A stretch of DNA of 64,000 nucleotides. Source: Epiperipatus broadwayi (lineage: Eukaryota; Onychophora; Udeonychophora; Euonychophora; Peripatidae). Below are positions 24,270-35,691 of the stretch, piece by piece. Within the stretch, counting starts at the first letter, position 1. Every line of letters starts with the position of its first letter. Below the pieces are notes generated by a model. It had not been told where the DNA came from, searched no databases, and was given only the letters and a program-made list of their open reading frames with translations. Location: NCBI GenBank assembly GCA_028023455.1, contig JAQFVV010000021.1, forward strand, positions 6,168,853-6,232,852, read 5' to 3'. Made by a program: the position numbers and the translations under genes.

Positions 24270-24640
24270 TTTACAGGTAGCTAGTCTACATCTAAGCTAG
24301 CAATTACTCAATATTGGTCAATAAATGGGTATTCAGCTATTTCTAGCTAGGTGATATAATAAGTTATGAAAAATAGCCAATAATTTTTTTTTTCAGATAG
24401 ATAGTCTACATTTAAGCTAGCAACTATTCAATATTGATCAGTAAATGGATATTCAGAAAGAGACCACATGTGAGATGGATGGATGAAATAAGAAAGTGTG
24501 CAGGGGTGATGTGGAGAAGAGAAGCTAAAGATCGGAAAAGATGGATTAAACTCGGAGAGACCTTCATCCTGCAGTGGATTGATAATGGTTGATGATAATG
24601 ATGATAGCTAGAGAATATAATGTTATGGGAAGTAGCCAAG
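24270..24640 (+). repeat. Two-copy direct repeat split by an RTE tail insertion
   Basis: A unit containing TAGTCTACATCTAAGCTAGC and ATTCAG occurs at about 24270-24375 and again from about 24390. The second copy runs to GGATATTCAG at 24446-24455, is interrupted by an RTE tail (24456-24605), and resumes with AGCTAGAGAATATAATG and AAGTAGCCAA, matching AGCTAGGTGATATAATA and AAATAGCCAA of copy one. Confidence 0.75.
24456..24605 (+). mobile_element. RTE-like 3' tail inserted into a repeat
   Basis: Begins AAAGAGACCACATGTGAG, encodes VRWMDEIRKCAGVMWRREAK and continues through GAGACCTTCATCCTGCAGTGG to a (GAT)-rich end. It is nearly identical to the tail at 48.9-49.03 kb, so it is one of the younger copies. 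Only the last 50 codons and the tail are present. Confidence 0.85.
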
Positions 24641-25650
24641 CCTGATGAACACTACCTCATTATTTCTATCTGAAGTGTTTATTGGAGAGGACTTTGATTT
24701 ACAGCGATCAATTTTTTTAAAAAGCTGTTCAATTTTATTTTGAAATTTAAGAAATGTTAGTTATAGGATTGAGGTTGTTTGCTTTGGTCAGTCACTATTG
24801 TACTATTTAATCGAGTGCAATATTTCTATTAACGTATGGTTTAGCCAATTGTAGAAAGATACATTCGGAGATAAAGGTTTCCACATCAGTTTTTAGTTGT
24901 AAAACATATCAAATTGGTCAATTCAATGCAATTGTCACTTAATACTTGAGTGTCATAATCTCTTGAACAACTATGTGTATGATTCCTATTATTATTGGAT
25001 CTTTATGATATTGACATAATGATAGAATCAATAATAGGATTTTGAATCAATTTCTAGCTGAAGGAAAAAAATTCAACTTAGTTAATTAAATGAAACTATC
25101 TTACTCTACTTGTTAACCTGGGTAAAATATCAGATGACCTTTCAAAACAGCTGATCATATCATATGATTTTCTTTTTATTGATAGTTGGAATGCCATTTT
25201 CTTCTATTTATATTAAGTACTTACTCTGTTTATAGTATAGTATAAACAATTTTTAAAAAAATATTTATAACTAAGATTTCATGGTATGTCTCTAATTCAT
25301 ATGAAGCAAAGATTGTGTGCAAACTATGCCCATAGTGAGATAAAACAATCTGAATATTTATGAAAAAGTGAAAATGAGATGAGAGAAGCACTTATTAAAA
25401 CCAAAAAAATTTGGAAATATATATTTATTATGCAATGATTATTCAATTTTCCACATGGTTGTTTGTGAAATGCAGGTGTAGTGAAAATGAATGATCTTAC
25501 TTTTTATGCTGTTGATTGGTTGTGATTAGATGAAATTGAGATGAGAGAAGCACTGATAAAATGCTCCCTCCACCAAATATAAAAATTTAAAATATGTAGG
25601 GTTTGTGATCGAGATTCTTTAATAAATAAAAATATTAAGCATAAAAATAA
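24641..25650. other. AT-rich spacer, nothing recognised
   Basis: A short sequence GAGATGAGAGAAGCACT occurs twice (near 25378 and 25539). Nothing else supported. Confidence 0.4.
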
Positions 25651-25654
25651 AAAA

Positions 25655-25936
25655 ATCTACAAAACTCCAAATAAACTATGAAACCCCAAACCCAACTATG
25701 AAACCCCAAAACAAACTATGAAACTCCAAAACAAACTATGAAACTTTAAAACAAACTTTGAAACCTCAAAACAAACTATAAAACCCCCAAACCAACTATG
25801 AAACCTCAAAACAAACTATGAAACCCTAAACCCAACTACGAAATTCCAAAATAAACTATGAAACCCCAAAACAAAGTATGAAACTCCAAACAAACTATGA
25901 AACCCCAAAACAAACTATGAAACCTCAAAACAAACT
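25655..25936 (+). repeat. Minisatellite, about 20-bp unit, about 14 copies
   Basis: Imperfect tandem copies of CAAACTATGAAACCCCAAAA, with most variation in the C-run (CCCC, CTCC, CCTC). It translates with frequent stops, so it is not a protein repeat. Confidence 0.9.
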
Positions 25937-26820
25937 TCTTAATAAATGATTTTAAGAGGTTAATATAAAAGAAAGTGACCCTAATTGTATCAGAAAGTTC
26001 TTCATACAAATGTCTTCATATCATTGACATGAACCGTTTTCCAGAAAAGAATGTGAAGACAAAGAACAAAAAATTACTGGAGAATTTTTGATGACTATTC
26101 AAGCTGATGTACAAAAATCAATGTACATCATGCAGTAGTCTTATAATTCAATAATTTAATAGCTTTTTATTTTCCCTAAAACAAATTTTACTTTCTAAAA
26201 TATACTAACATCTTGCCTAGTTAAGGCCCTGTATTGCTACTTTATCCTCTGATGTATATTACTAATCAAAATAATAAATATTGAGATAATATTTATAGCA
26301 GATATAGTTATTTCATAAAATTATACTCAAGTTCAGTATGTAATACATTTTTAGGAAGTGTATTATTGTTTAGTCATTTTATGTCATGTGACCAAGCAAT
26401 AGTAGTTGAAATATTATCAAAGCCATCAAAGTAATAAGTAAGAACAATAGTAATTGGTCTTATGATTTTCTATCAATTTTCAGGATATTATTGATCACCC
26501 AGTGTTTTCATATCATATTAATAAATGATTAATTCTGATATCTAAATGATATATTATGTAATTAAATGATAAATTTGGTTTGGCTCTTTAAGCGGGTGAG
26601 CCGCGCATCTTTTTTGATCGGTTGACATGTTGTTTTCTTTCTTTACTGACATAAAAGTATAAGCATGATGTCAAAAAAAAATATGGGTATTTGATAGCTC
26701 TCTGTCATGTGATTCCAAAGATGTCTACCATAAAAAAATCTGATGAAATTGGATTTTTTACAGTAGTTTTAATCAAGCAGAGCATTTAATTTTTTAGTTT
26801 TTTGATCAATTTTGTAATTT
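25937..26820. other. AT-rich spacer, nothing recognised
   Basis: A GC patch at 26590-26630 (AAGCGGGTGAGCCGCGCATC) stands out but is unexplained. Confidence 0.35.
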
Positions 26821-26825
26821 TCATG

Positions 26826-26927
26826 AAGCGATAAAGACAGAAAATATAAACCCACCTTCAAATGGACATTTATCAGATGTTATTTGCAAACATGGCCTAC
26901 AATGGAGTCTCAATGTAACAGGCTCGT
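26826..26927 (+). other. Weak exon candidate before a GTAAGT donor
   Basis: About 100 bp of less AT-rich sequence ending in a consensus donor (CTC, then GTAAGT at about 26925). One frame reads HEAIKTENINPPSNGHLSDV in ordinary-looking protein. No clear acceptor upstream, and its reading frames do not join in phase to the candidate exon at 27612. Could be chance. Confidence 0.2.
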
Positions 26928-27390
26928 AAGTATAAAATTTTAATTTTTGTAATAATATTTTTTTTTTTAATTTTTTGTTAAAATAATAATTTTTATTAAT
27001 TTTAGTTTGTAGTTGGTGTGTGTTGATATAAATTATATATTTATTTATGCTCATATAGAATTCATATCTATTGTAATTTTCTAAAGTTCTAATCCACTTA
27101 TTTTATAAAAATAATGATTTTCAAAAAGTTTAATAATTTATTATTATGTTTATATGATATGTTTGTGTTTACAAGTAATGAGTTACAAAACTAATAATCA
27201 AATGTAGAGAAAGATTGCATATGCAGGCAAATAATCAAATTCTGATTCTTGTTTATGCCTTTATACTCATTCTTTGGAGTCACTCTGATTTTGCTATATG
27301 TTTGATTACATTATTTTCAAGTCTATAGCTAACAAATGGACTATATGCAAATAAATTATATGTATGTGATGCAATAAATATAACAAGATA

Positions 27391-27465
27391 GCATCACTTG
27401 TGTGCATAAAGAATATAAACATCACTGGTGTCCATAAAGAATATAAACATTACTGGTGTACACAA
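27391..27465 (+). repeat. Three tandem copies of a 28-bp unit
   Basis: Unit reads CATCACTGGTGTGCATAAAG then AATATAAA, three copies with few changes. Confidence 0.85.
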
Positions 27466-27611
27466 AAAATAAAATAAAATGAAAAGATGAAACTCATTTT
27501 ATCAGTGATATAGACAGCAGCCTACAATTTCTAGTTTTAAATAGACAAGAAGCCAATTGCTATGATGATTTCTTTTGTATCTTTTATTAGGATTAATCTT
27601 TTTCTTTATAG

Positions 27612-27707
27612 ATGCCTTTGACATCTGAAACTTTTGGGGTACAAGAGAAAAATGAAGAATTCATATGCGACTTATTTTGGAGATTCTGAAGCTATGGATT
27701 ATTTCAG
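27612..27707 (+). CDS. Candidate host exon with start codon
   Basis: A 96-bp segment is bounded by a good acceptor (TTTTTCTTTATAG) and a good donor (CAG then GTAAGA at 27708). An ATG at 27652 opens a frame through the donor: MKNSYATYFGDSEAMDYF plus two bases (phase 2). The sequence is less AT-biased than its flanks. I do not recognise the protein. If real, it is an early coding exon with about 40 nt of 5' untranslated sequence and the next exon lies beyond the 28.3-34.6 kb LINE, which would then sit in an intron. Chance splice-like signals are common in AT-rich DNA, so this is tentative. Confidence 0.35.
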
Positions 27708-28307
27708 GTAAGACATATTATACATGGTTTGAAAGATAATTTTGTGAGAAATACGAAGAAATTATAACTGAAGATGTAATTAATATGATGAATTAGAAAT
27801 TATGAACAAACAATGAAGTAATAATTACATCAGATGTTGAAATTTCTTTTTTTACCTTATTTTTTAAATGGTTATCACTATTTGTCTTAAACTTATTGTT
27901 TTCCTTAGTTTTTCTAGTTTCTATTAATGTAATTTTTTTGCTCTAACATAATTAAAACTGAAGTTATTGTGAAAATTGTATCTCAGATCAGTATTTTAAA
28001 AAAATCAATATGGCGTTTTAGACCGAAATTGATAACAGTTCATGTTAAATAACAGTAATAAAAATATTCTACCTTTTAGTTTGTTAATTTGCAAGTCTAT
28101 ATTTCTGCCTAAAAAGCTACCAAGATATAATTTTAATATACTATTAATAATCCAAAGAAAAGACTTCACTTACATTTTTCAATTAACATACGTTTTTATT
28201 TATTATATTCATATTTAATCCATATACTCTGACTCTTCAATATGAAATGCTACAGCAATATTTGTTAAATATTATTTTCAGTCATGAGTGGGAGACGTTT
28301 TATTGCT

Positions 28308-28329
28308 TGAAAAATAGACTAAGACTTTC
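28308..28329. repeat. LINE target-site duplication, 3' side
   Basis: 22 bp, identical to 34618-34639. Confidence 0.95.
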
Positions 28330-28603
28330 ATTTCAATAAAAATTTTATTAACAATAAATAGTGATTACATACTAATAAAGGATAAATAAATGAATAAATT
28401 GTACAATAATATGATTATATAATGTTCTATATGTCATCTGGCTAGATTATGTTATGAGAGCACAATGTTATACTCTTATGTGGTTAGGTATAGTGAAGAG
28501 ATTCAAAGAACTTGTTTAATGGTATTAGCATTTTTAATATAAACATGAATATTTTCTTTTATAAATGACTATTCTATAAAGCTGGATAGGTGGGAATTGA
28601 TAA

Positions 28604-31138
28604 TCAGGAAAAGGAAAGAGCAATTAAAGACCAGGTGTCAGCAAAGACTTTACTGGAGGCAAGGAGCTGGTCACGTTTCTTGATTTTTTTGAGCGTTTGA
28701 TAGAACAATGGTATGATTTGTGGCGGGGGTAATTCCATGAGACTTTTGCATCTCACTATCCATATGGAATAAAGGACAAAGGTAGAAAGCCTTATTATTG
28801 AAAAAAAACCATTATGAATGGCATTTTCGAGTGAGAAAATCATATCAGGTCTTATGTTGGAATTGATTATAATTATATCTTTCAGAGTTTTAAGTCTTGG
28901 GCACCGGTGTATAATATGGTCTATGGTTTCATCTTCATGAGCACACAGACCACATATAGGGTCAATGCTGGTAAAACCTCTTCGGTGATAAAGAAACCAA
29001 TTCGTGGGTAGCGCATTAAGATTTATTTTAATGATGAAGTCAAGGAATTTGGGTTCCAGACTCCATCTTTTGAAGTGTGTAATGAGTCTTTGGTTGGTTA
29101 TTTTTAGGCTGGTTTTAATGGGTTGTTGATTATAGTTGATTATATTGTATGCTTCCCATAAGGTGATTTTTTGGTTAAGGTTAAAGGATATTATCGGGTT
29201 ATAAAGTTGTAGTTGTTGTATTAGGGATGCTATCCATGAACTGGAAGAGGGTGGAGGATGATCTGTCGGTGTAACTTTTTTAATAATGTTAGAGTATCCA
29301 CAGGAGAGGATCAGATTATGTAGAGTGTTGTGGGTTTTCTGTAAAATGATTGCTTGTATTGAGTGGAATGACAGTCCATTGAACCTGCGTGGTCGTTGGA
29401 TACCTCGCAAGCTAATAGCAATTGTCCTTCCTCTCCAGAGAAGTTTGGTGCATAATCGGTTAATTTTATTTTGAAACTGTTTAGACATTTTAATGAATGG
29501 AAGATAATATGAGATTTTTGGCATTATGATCATGTTGAGGAGGCCAACCTTTCCATATAATGAAAGGTATACTCTAGAGAGTGAAGTGGTGATGGCTTCA
29601 GTTGAATGGAGGATTGCATCTTGAATCTCTCTTGCCATTGCAGTTGGAGTTTTGTAGATTGGAAAACCTAGGTATCTTTGGGGTTTTGCGGAAAAGGGAG
29701 AGTTAATTTGTTTACCAGACATTATCTTCCAGATGGAAGATTTGTTAAAATTTATTTGTAGGCCAAGTTTCGCTGTATTTCTGTTTAATATGTTCATGAG
29801 ATTAGGAAGGTATTTAATCATGGGAAGCACAACCATGATGTCATCAATATATGCAAATACATTGAAGCTTTTATTGAGAGAGGGAAGGAAAATTCCAGGG
29901 AGGTTTTTTTCTATATCCATCAGAAGAGGGTTGATGTATGCTGTGAAGAAAAGGGCACTGAGCGGGGATCCTTGAGGGATCGACTTGTATGGCTTGAAAC
30001 CTGGTGTGATCTTGCCATCAAGAGAGAGAAAAATCTCTCTGTTGTTGAGCAGATTGCTGATCATCTGTACAATCCCAGCTGGAATGTCACATTCCAACAG
30101 AATATCCAGAAGGATGTTTATCTGGACTGAATCAAATGCTGCCGCAACATCCAGCTGGACAGCAATAGGTTTTGATTTACAATGTCCTCTGATGTAATTG
30201 AACAGTGCAGTTACATTGGACATAGCATGCGAGGTTGATGATGATCCCTTTTTTCCGTATTGGTTTGACGAGATATGGCTAAGAATTTGAGTTTGGATTT
30301 GATCTTTAATGACTGACTCAATTATCCTGATAAGCAATGGGGTCATGGAAATTGGCCGGATACTGTTAATGTCGTTTAGTGGTTTTGCTTTTTTAATAAA
30401 AGGCACGAGTGCCACTGGGTAAAGATCTGTTATGTTTCTGTTGCTGGAGGCTAAGTGATCAATCATTTTTTTAATAATTGGCACAGTGAATTGACTGAGG
30501 TGTTTGAGAAGGAAATTTGGGATGCCATGAAGGCCAGGATGAACACCGTCAGGGAGAGATGTTATCTTCTTTTTGATTTGGATTTCCGTGATGCCATGTT
30601 CGCCGGGGTCACCAGCATCTAACCAGCTGTTTATAGGAGGAGCTCCATCTTTTTGCATTAATTGGCAGAATTGTTTGCTGATGTGCTGCATCATTGGAAA
30701 GCCAATAAGATTGGTTCCATTAGTATTAATGGATAAGGGAGTGATTTGTTTTTTATTGTATCCCAGTGCCCATCTGAGATAGTCTCTCATCCAGCAGTGT
30801 TGTTGTGCTAAGAAACATTTGGCTCTTCTGATGGATATATATTCTGCAAGGGACTTTTGCTTGATTTTGTAGAGATTTTTAAGGAAGATAATTTTTTCTG
30901 TATTTGTGAAATTTTGCTGTGATGCTTGAAGTTGTATATTAATGTCTGTTAGGTCATTTAGAAGGCCATTAGGTCCTTTGATTTTCCTGGTGTGGTGATT
31001 TAATATGGACTGAAGTATTCCAATGAAGGAAAACCAGCCCTCCTCAGCAGGCAGGGAAAGGATGTTTATTTTCTGGAAAAGGATGTATGCCTCAGACACT
31101 ATCGCTTCTGTCATATTTGATTGGGTGATCATGCGCAT
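28604..31138 (-). pseudogene. LINE ORF2, reverse transcriptase part
   Basis: An 844-codon frame that joins the endonuclease part through a frameshift near 31,170. RT motifs in order: KKAKPLNDINSIRPISMTP (finger), NQYGKKGSSSTSHAM, VQLDVAAAFDSVQINILL (motif A, catalytic D), PQGSPLSALFFTAYI (motif B), NVFAYIDDIMVVLP (motif C, catalytic YIDD), LGLQINFNKSS (D) and RYLGFPI (E). Near the C-terminus CGLCAHEDETIDHIIHRC is a CCHC zinc-knuckle typical of LINEs. All catalytic residues are present, so the enzyme half looks functional apart from the upstream shift. It copies the element RNA at a nicked target. The internal ATG at 31138 is not the true start. Confidence 0.93.
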
Positions 31139-31827
31139 GGTTTTACCAGGTCCATCAATGGGTGTAGGGATTGCAATAGGTGTAAGATTAGAGCCATATG
31201 ATCAGAGAAAGCAACAGGGGCCAAGGCTGCATCAAGGTTGAAATGGAGGTCTGGCGTGTAGAAAACCAAATCAATCAGGGACTTTTTAGTTTTAGTATAG
31301 AAAGAGTAGGCTTCAGGAGGGAAGAAACCCTCTCCACACATTAATCTGCAATTTATTAGATGCAAAAATCTCTTGTTGAAGTCATTGTATGTAGTGTTAA
31401 AGTCTCCCAGAAGAATAGTAGGAGAGGCTCTGTTAGCGTTGATGGCATTTAGGATATGGATTATTTTTAGATATTGAGAGGTGTCTTTGGCTGTATATAT
31501 ATAAGCTATGATGATCGGATAACCCCAATAGTCTATTTCTATGACAACAATATTGGCATCTAGGAATAGAATACTAAAACTGTTTGGTGGTGTTGACTTG
31601 CTGAGAAGAATACCGACTCCACCTGAAGCAGAATGGCCTATGGAAAATCTAGTAAATCCGAGAGCTGAGAGAAGAGATAATATTTTATGATCAGTCTTAT
31701 GGTGATATTTAGTTTCACCCATAAGAAGTATATGAGGGGAGCAGAGCGAGAGCCAGTTTTTAATAGCTAGAACTCTATCAATTGAGTTGATGCCACGAAT
31801 ATTAATGCCAGCAATTTTGCAGAACAT
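31129..31827 (-). pseudogene. LINE ORF2, AP-like endonuclease part
   Basis: Starts at ATG 31827, six bases after the ORF1 stop codon. Endonuclease landmarks of the exonuclease III/APE fold in order: GINIRGINS (catalytic Asn), LMGETKYHH (Glu), GGVGILLS, IIIAYIY, ILLGDFNTTY (Asp/Asn), LIDLVFYTPD and FSDHMALIL (final Asp-His pair). The frame then runs off into VKPCA and a stop because of a frameshift near 31,170. The other frame continues as PIAIPTPIDGPGKTMRMI into the RT half. This enzyme nicks target DNA to start reverse transcription. Total ORF2 would be about 1,070 residues, a usual length for APE LINEs. Confidence 0.92.
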
Positions 31828-31833
31828 GATAGA

Positions 31834-34476
31834 TTAATCCAAACCGTCCTCAGCAAAGTGTACCAAGTCAATGTGGGGCATCTCCATGTTAATGAGTTCT
31901 GATGTTGTTTGGAAATCAGAGTCTTGTGATTGAACTTGTGGATGGATTGGTGATATATTTGTTGGTTGAGGAAACGCATCCATGAAGTCTTTGGTGTCTG
32001 ATGAAGTAGTGTAATCTGTCTGAGATTCGTCAGATGGATCAATGGTATCGATGGTTATAGGATCCATGGTTTTCCTCTTTTTTTCTATGGATTTGTGAAG
32101 CTTTGTGCTGGATATATCTGATATTTGTTTGCTAGCGGGTGGTGGTGAATAATGTATTAGATGGGAGCTGGCATCATCAGAGCTTGATTTATCTGAGCGA
32201 ATTGATTTTCTTTTAATTTTCTTATTTGTATTTTGGGTATTTGTTGTGTTGGTTTTTGGGTTTTTTTAAGTTTAGTAGTGTTGTTTTCTTTTTCCTGTAC
32301 TTTTGATGAAAGTGTTTTTTTATTGTTATAAGAATTTGGTTTAAATTTTAGATCTGAGTCATTTTCGGTTTGCTGTAACTGTTGTGAAACATTAATTATG
32401 CTGACTTTCGAGTTGAGTGTTTGATAAGTCTTTTCATCTGGATGGTTAATTATTGCAGGCATTGAAGAATTGAGGACAGTTTGTGGATCACTTTGTTTAG
32501 GTTTATTAGACTTAGCTGGCCCGAATGATGATGCATCATTGGTTTTAAGCTGGGTAGGAGTTGTTATAGATGAATTGTTTTGAAATTTTTTAAGTGTATT
32601 TTCTTCATCGCCTGGGTTTTCCTTGCTCTCGTTAGATGGTTTGGTCATATTGTCTTCTTTTGTAGAAAGAGTTTGGCCTAGCATTGTTTCTCGGGGATTA
32701 GTACAATATGTATCTAATGAATGATCTTGAGTATTATTGGTTTGAGAGATTGGTTTAGTAGCAGTATATGTTATTGCTTGGTTCTCTGATTCACTACTAT
32801 TAGTGTAGAGGTTGGTGTTTGTTCTTTCTTGAAGATTTTCATTTTGAAAGATAGGTTTGGATGTGAGAGGGTTTGTTGGAGGATTTATTTGAGTCAGATT
32901 GTCTGGGTTTGTGAGGTTGCTGTTTGAATTAGTCCCATGTGGTGATTGTCTATTTAAGGATGTGATAGCCATATTAATAGGTCTACCAGGGCATCTGTGA
33001 ACTTTATTCTTTTTAATACCACAGTGTATGCATATTCTTGCTGCACAATCTTTAATAAGGTGTGTTCTTTGAAGGCAGAAGAAGCATTGTGGCTGTACTC
33101 CCCTGAAGGTCAAAACCATAGGAGAGCCTCTTGCAGTAATAATGGTGGGTATGTCAGTGGGTATAATGTTTTTCTTTAAAGTTAGTGTGAAGACAACTGT
33201 ATTGGACAGAATTTGATCTTCGAAGTGAGGGTTTAGTAGGTGTTTAAATTTACTAAATGAACCATAATTAATAAGGATGTCTTGTAGTTTTTGTTCTTTC
33301 AAATGGGCAAGGCAGTTTTGAATTCTGCCAGATAGTGTAACTGGATGGTTCATATCTATGGAGCAAAGTGTATAATTTCCCAAAGATCGGTAGTTATTTT
33401 TAAAGTTCATATGGTCCGTCCACGTTTTAAACTCAATGATAACATAGCGGTCATTGGGATGATTAAGGATCATGTGAATGCCTCTGCCTAATTGATTTTG
33501 ATTGATTAGACTGTATAATTGTTCTAGAGGGAACTTATATAACACACATTGTTGATTTGTTATGGCTAAGATTAATGACTTATCGCTGTAGTAGTTTGTA
33601 AACGATTTATACAGAGTGTTGGGAATCGTTTTGTTGAACTCGTTATTTATTTTTAGGAACATGTCATCATTAAGATCATTTATATTAAATGAGACATTTT
33701 CCAGAGTTTTGATTCTTGTTCTGTGTCTAATTCTGAAATATTCAAATATAGTTCATTGAAATTATCGGCCTTAATATTTTCGGAGATGCTCTCAGAATTT
33801 TTAGACCTTACGATATTTGCGTACGTAGTGGAATTTTTCAATATTGGAAATGAGGAAATTGGTTTAGATTGCAAGTTGGCTGATGTGCAATGGATTGTTC
33901 TGTGCTATAATCTTTGTTTGTTTTGAAATGAGGTTTATTAGTTTTAAAATTTATTTCTTCTTTTTGATTTTTAAATTTACTGTTGACAAACTGTAATGTG
34001 ACAGCGCTGGTTTTGTCGACCTCTGGTGGAAAAGTTTTAACTTTAAAAAATTCGCCGATATCATCTTGTTGGAAATTTTGTCTATTATTTTCAGATATGG
34101 TTTTCGGGGTATTATAGCGCAAAGAAAATTGCTCATTAGAGTCTCCTGTGGGAGCATAAAATCTTGGGAGAGGAGATGATTGGTTTTTGCTTGTATTGTT
34201 ATGGATTTCAATAGTTTCGCTTGATGAGATATTTATGCTATTGTTTCTATTAGGGGTAAGTTGAATATTTTCTAAACTTTTGTTGATATTTGCAATGGTG
34301 TTTTCATTTGATTTATTGGTTTGTGGGTTTTTATTTGTAGTAGAAGTTAGTTTAGTTGCATTTAGATTAGATCTAAGGCTATAGTATTTAAGACCGATGG
34401 CTGCATTGCTAGGTTGAATGCTGAGATCGGGGTTAACATTAATTTGAGAGTTATCGATTATATTATCACTTTCCAT
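31834..34476 (-). pseudogene. LINE ORF1, RNA-binding protein, three frameshifts
   Basis: Begins at ATG 34476 (MESDNIIDNS). It runs in one frame to about 33,860, a second to about 33,690, a third to about 32,200, and a fourth to the stop at 31834. Together that is roughly 870-880 residues. Near 33,000-33,100 it has CFFCLQRTHLIKDC then CIHCGIKKNKVHRC, two zinc-knuckle-like clusters expected to bind nucleic acid. The rest is very rich in N, T, S, Q and K and probably disordered. A basic stretch KIKRKSIRSDKSSS lies just after the last shift. The apparent stop at 32157 and the ATG at 32067 are products of that shift, not gene ends. ORF1 proteins coat element RNA in cytoplasmic particles. Confidence 0.88.
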
Positions 34477-34617
34477 AATAAATAATGTTTAAAACCGACT
34501 TACCTTGAAAAAAAGACATAAAGGTAAGGGGACAATCGTCCCTGTCTTCTTGAAACTGAATCGCTAAGGGACGCTTTTAATAAGACCAGTTGCAAAGATG
34601 GCTGCCAAAAGCGGAAG

Positions 34618-34639
34618 TGAAAAATAGACTAAGACTTTC
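34618..34639. repeat. LINE target-site duplication, 5' side
   Basis: 22 bp, identical to 28308-28329. Confidence 0.95.
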
Positions 34640-34897
34640 TGCAGATATAAAACCTGTTTTTCATCAATCACTTATTATAATAAGCATATTATAATGTATT
34701 TTCCTGAAGGTTTGTGATGATGACATTTTAGTTGTATTTATATATTGGACTATTTCCAACATCTAATATGAGTATTGAATGTCTTTAGAAAAATTTAACT
34801 TTATTTAAATATTCCAAATACCAACTATTAGTAATAGCAGACAGGTTAGTATATGCACAGTGTTAGATTTTTGAAAATTGAATTTTAAGGTAATGCT

Positions 34898-35161
34898 CTA
34901 ACCAACTGAACCATCCTGCCAAAGATAATAGTCAGTAGAAATTTTATATACTATTCTATGAGGTTCTTCCTGATTTCTCCACTTTTTCCTAAGAGCAAAG
35001 TTGATTACTGATTTCCATACATTATATACAGTCACCCTAGTTTGACTTATGGGATTGTTTGCCATTGTCATGTGAACAGCTTCTTTATATTCTTTTCTTG
35101 GTACCTTTTCTTTTCTATCCAATATTTTTGTAATTGAACATATGTTCATTGGTACATACAT
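34898..35161 (-). pseudogene. PLE C-terminal coding remnant, left arm
   Basis: The minus frame reads RKEKVPRKEYKEAVHMTM then SQTRVTVYNVWKSVINFALR, open to GSVG inside the SINE head. It aligns with the corresponding, more damaged part of the right arm. The GIY-YIG part (35175-35305, minus) is present but lacks the second motif. Confidence 0.55.
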
Positions 35162-35320
35162 GGTCTGCTATCTTAGATACCTGTTTTTGTTCCTCTAATC
35201 ATCAGTTTGTGTTCTTGCAAGCACTTTTCAATGGTATGAATGGTCTAATCAATCTATGTTCTTCCACATTCACATAGTATTTCATAGATGCAATTTTTTC
35301 TTTTCAGCATATACAAAGCC

Positions 35321-35438
35321 TAAACTTGAAATTCTGAAAAGAAAAGACTGCATCTATGGAATACCATGTGAATATGGAGGTTCATATATTGGTGAAACTA
35401 GTTGCTCCATTGACAAGAGCTTGCAAAAGCAAAACTGA
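35321..35438 (+). pseudogene. GIY-YIG endonuclease remnant of a PLE, right arm
   Basis: KPKLEILKRKDCIYGIPCEY then GGSYIGETSCSIDKSLQKQ matches the GIY-YIG pattern (CIYGIPC-x-YGG-SYIGETS-xSI-xxxLQ) found C-terminal to the RT in PLEs. The frame stops at 35438 soon after, before the catalytic glutamate region, so this copy is dead. The centre of the palindrome lies just upstream. Confidence 0.75.
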
Positions 35439-35691
35439 TGATTAGAAGAGAGAAAATAGATGTGTCTAAGGTAGCAGACCATGTATATATCAATTAACAT
35501 ATTGAATAGAGAAGAAAAGGTATAAAGAAGAAAATTTAAAAAAGTGGCTCACATGACAATGGTGGACAATCCCATAAGCGAACCTAGTTTGACTATACAT
35601 AATGTATGGAAACCACTAATCAATTTTGCTCTTAGGAAAAAGTGGAGAAATCTGGAGGAACCTCATAGATAAGTATATTAAAATTCTACTG

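Larger units (their letters stand above)
28330..34617 (-). mobile_element. Full-length APE-type non-LTR retrotransposon (LINE)
   Basis: The element is 6,288 bp. It is flanked by a perfect 22-bp target duplication (28308-28329 and 34618-34639) starting TGAAAAATAG and ending GACTTTC, which fixes both ends. The 5' end (minus strand) reads CTTCCGCTTTTGGCAGCC. A 141-bp leader precedes ORF1. ORF1 ends 6 nt before the ORF2 ATG. A 274-bp 3' region ends in an A/T-rich stretch without a clean poly-A. There is no RNase H domain. It was inserted recently enough that only about four frameshifts have accumulated. A 5'-truncated relative lies at 2423-3005. I do not assign a clade: APE endonuclease, YIDD RT and a C-terminal CCHC are shared by several. 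Confidence 0.95.

Noticed and set aside
25655-25936. CRISPR array
   Set aside because: The 20-bp units are contiguous with no unique spacers, and the context is eukaryotic.
28604-33926. Plus-strand open frames of 60-80 codons inside the LINE
   Set aside because: They are antisense to ORF1 and ORF2, which carry clear catalytic motifs on the minus strand.
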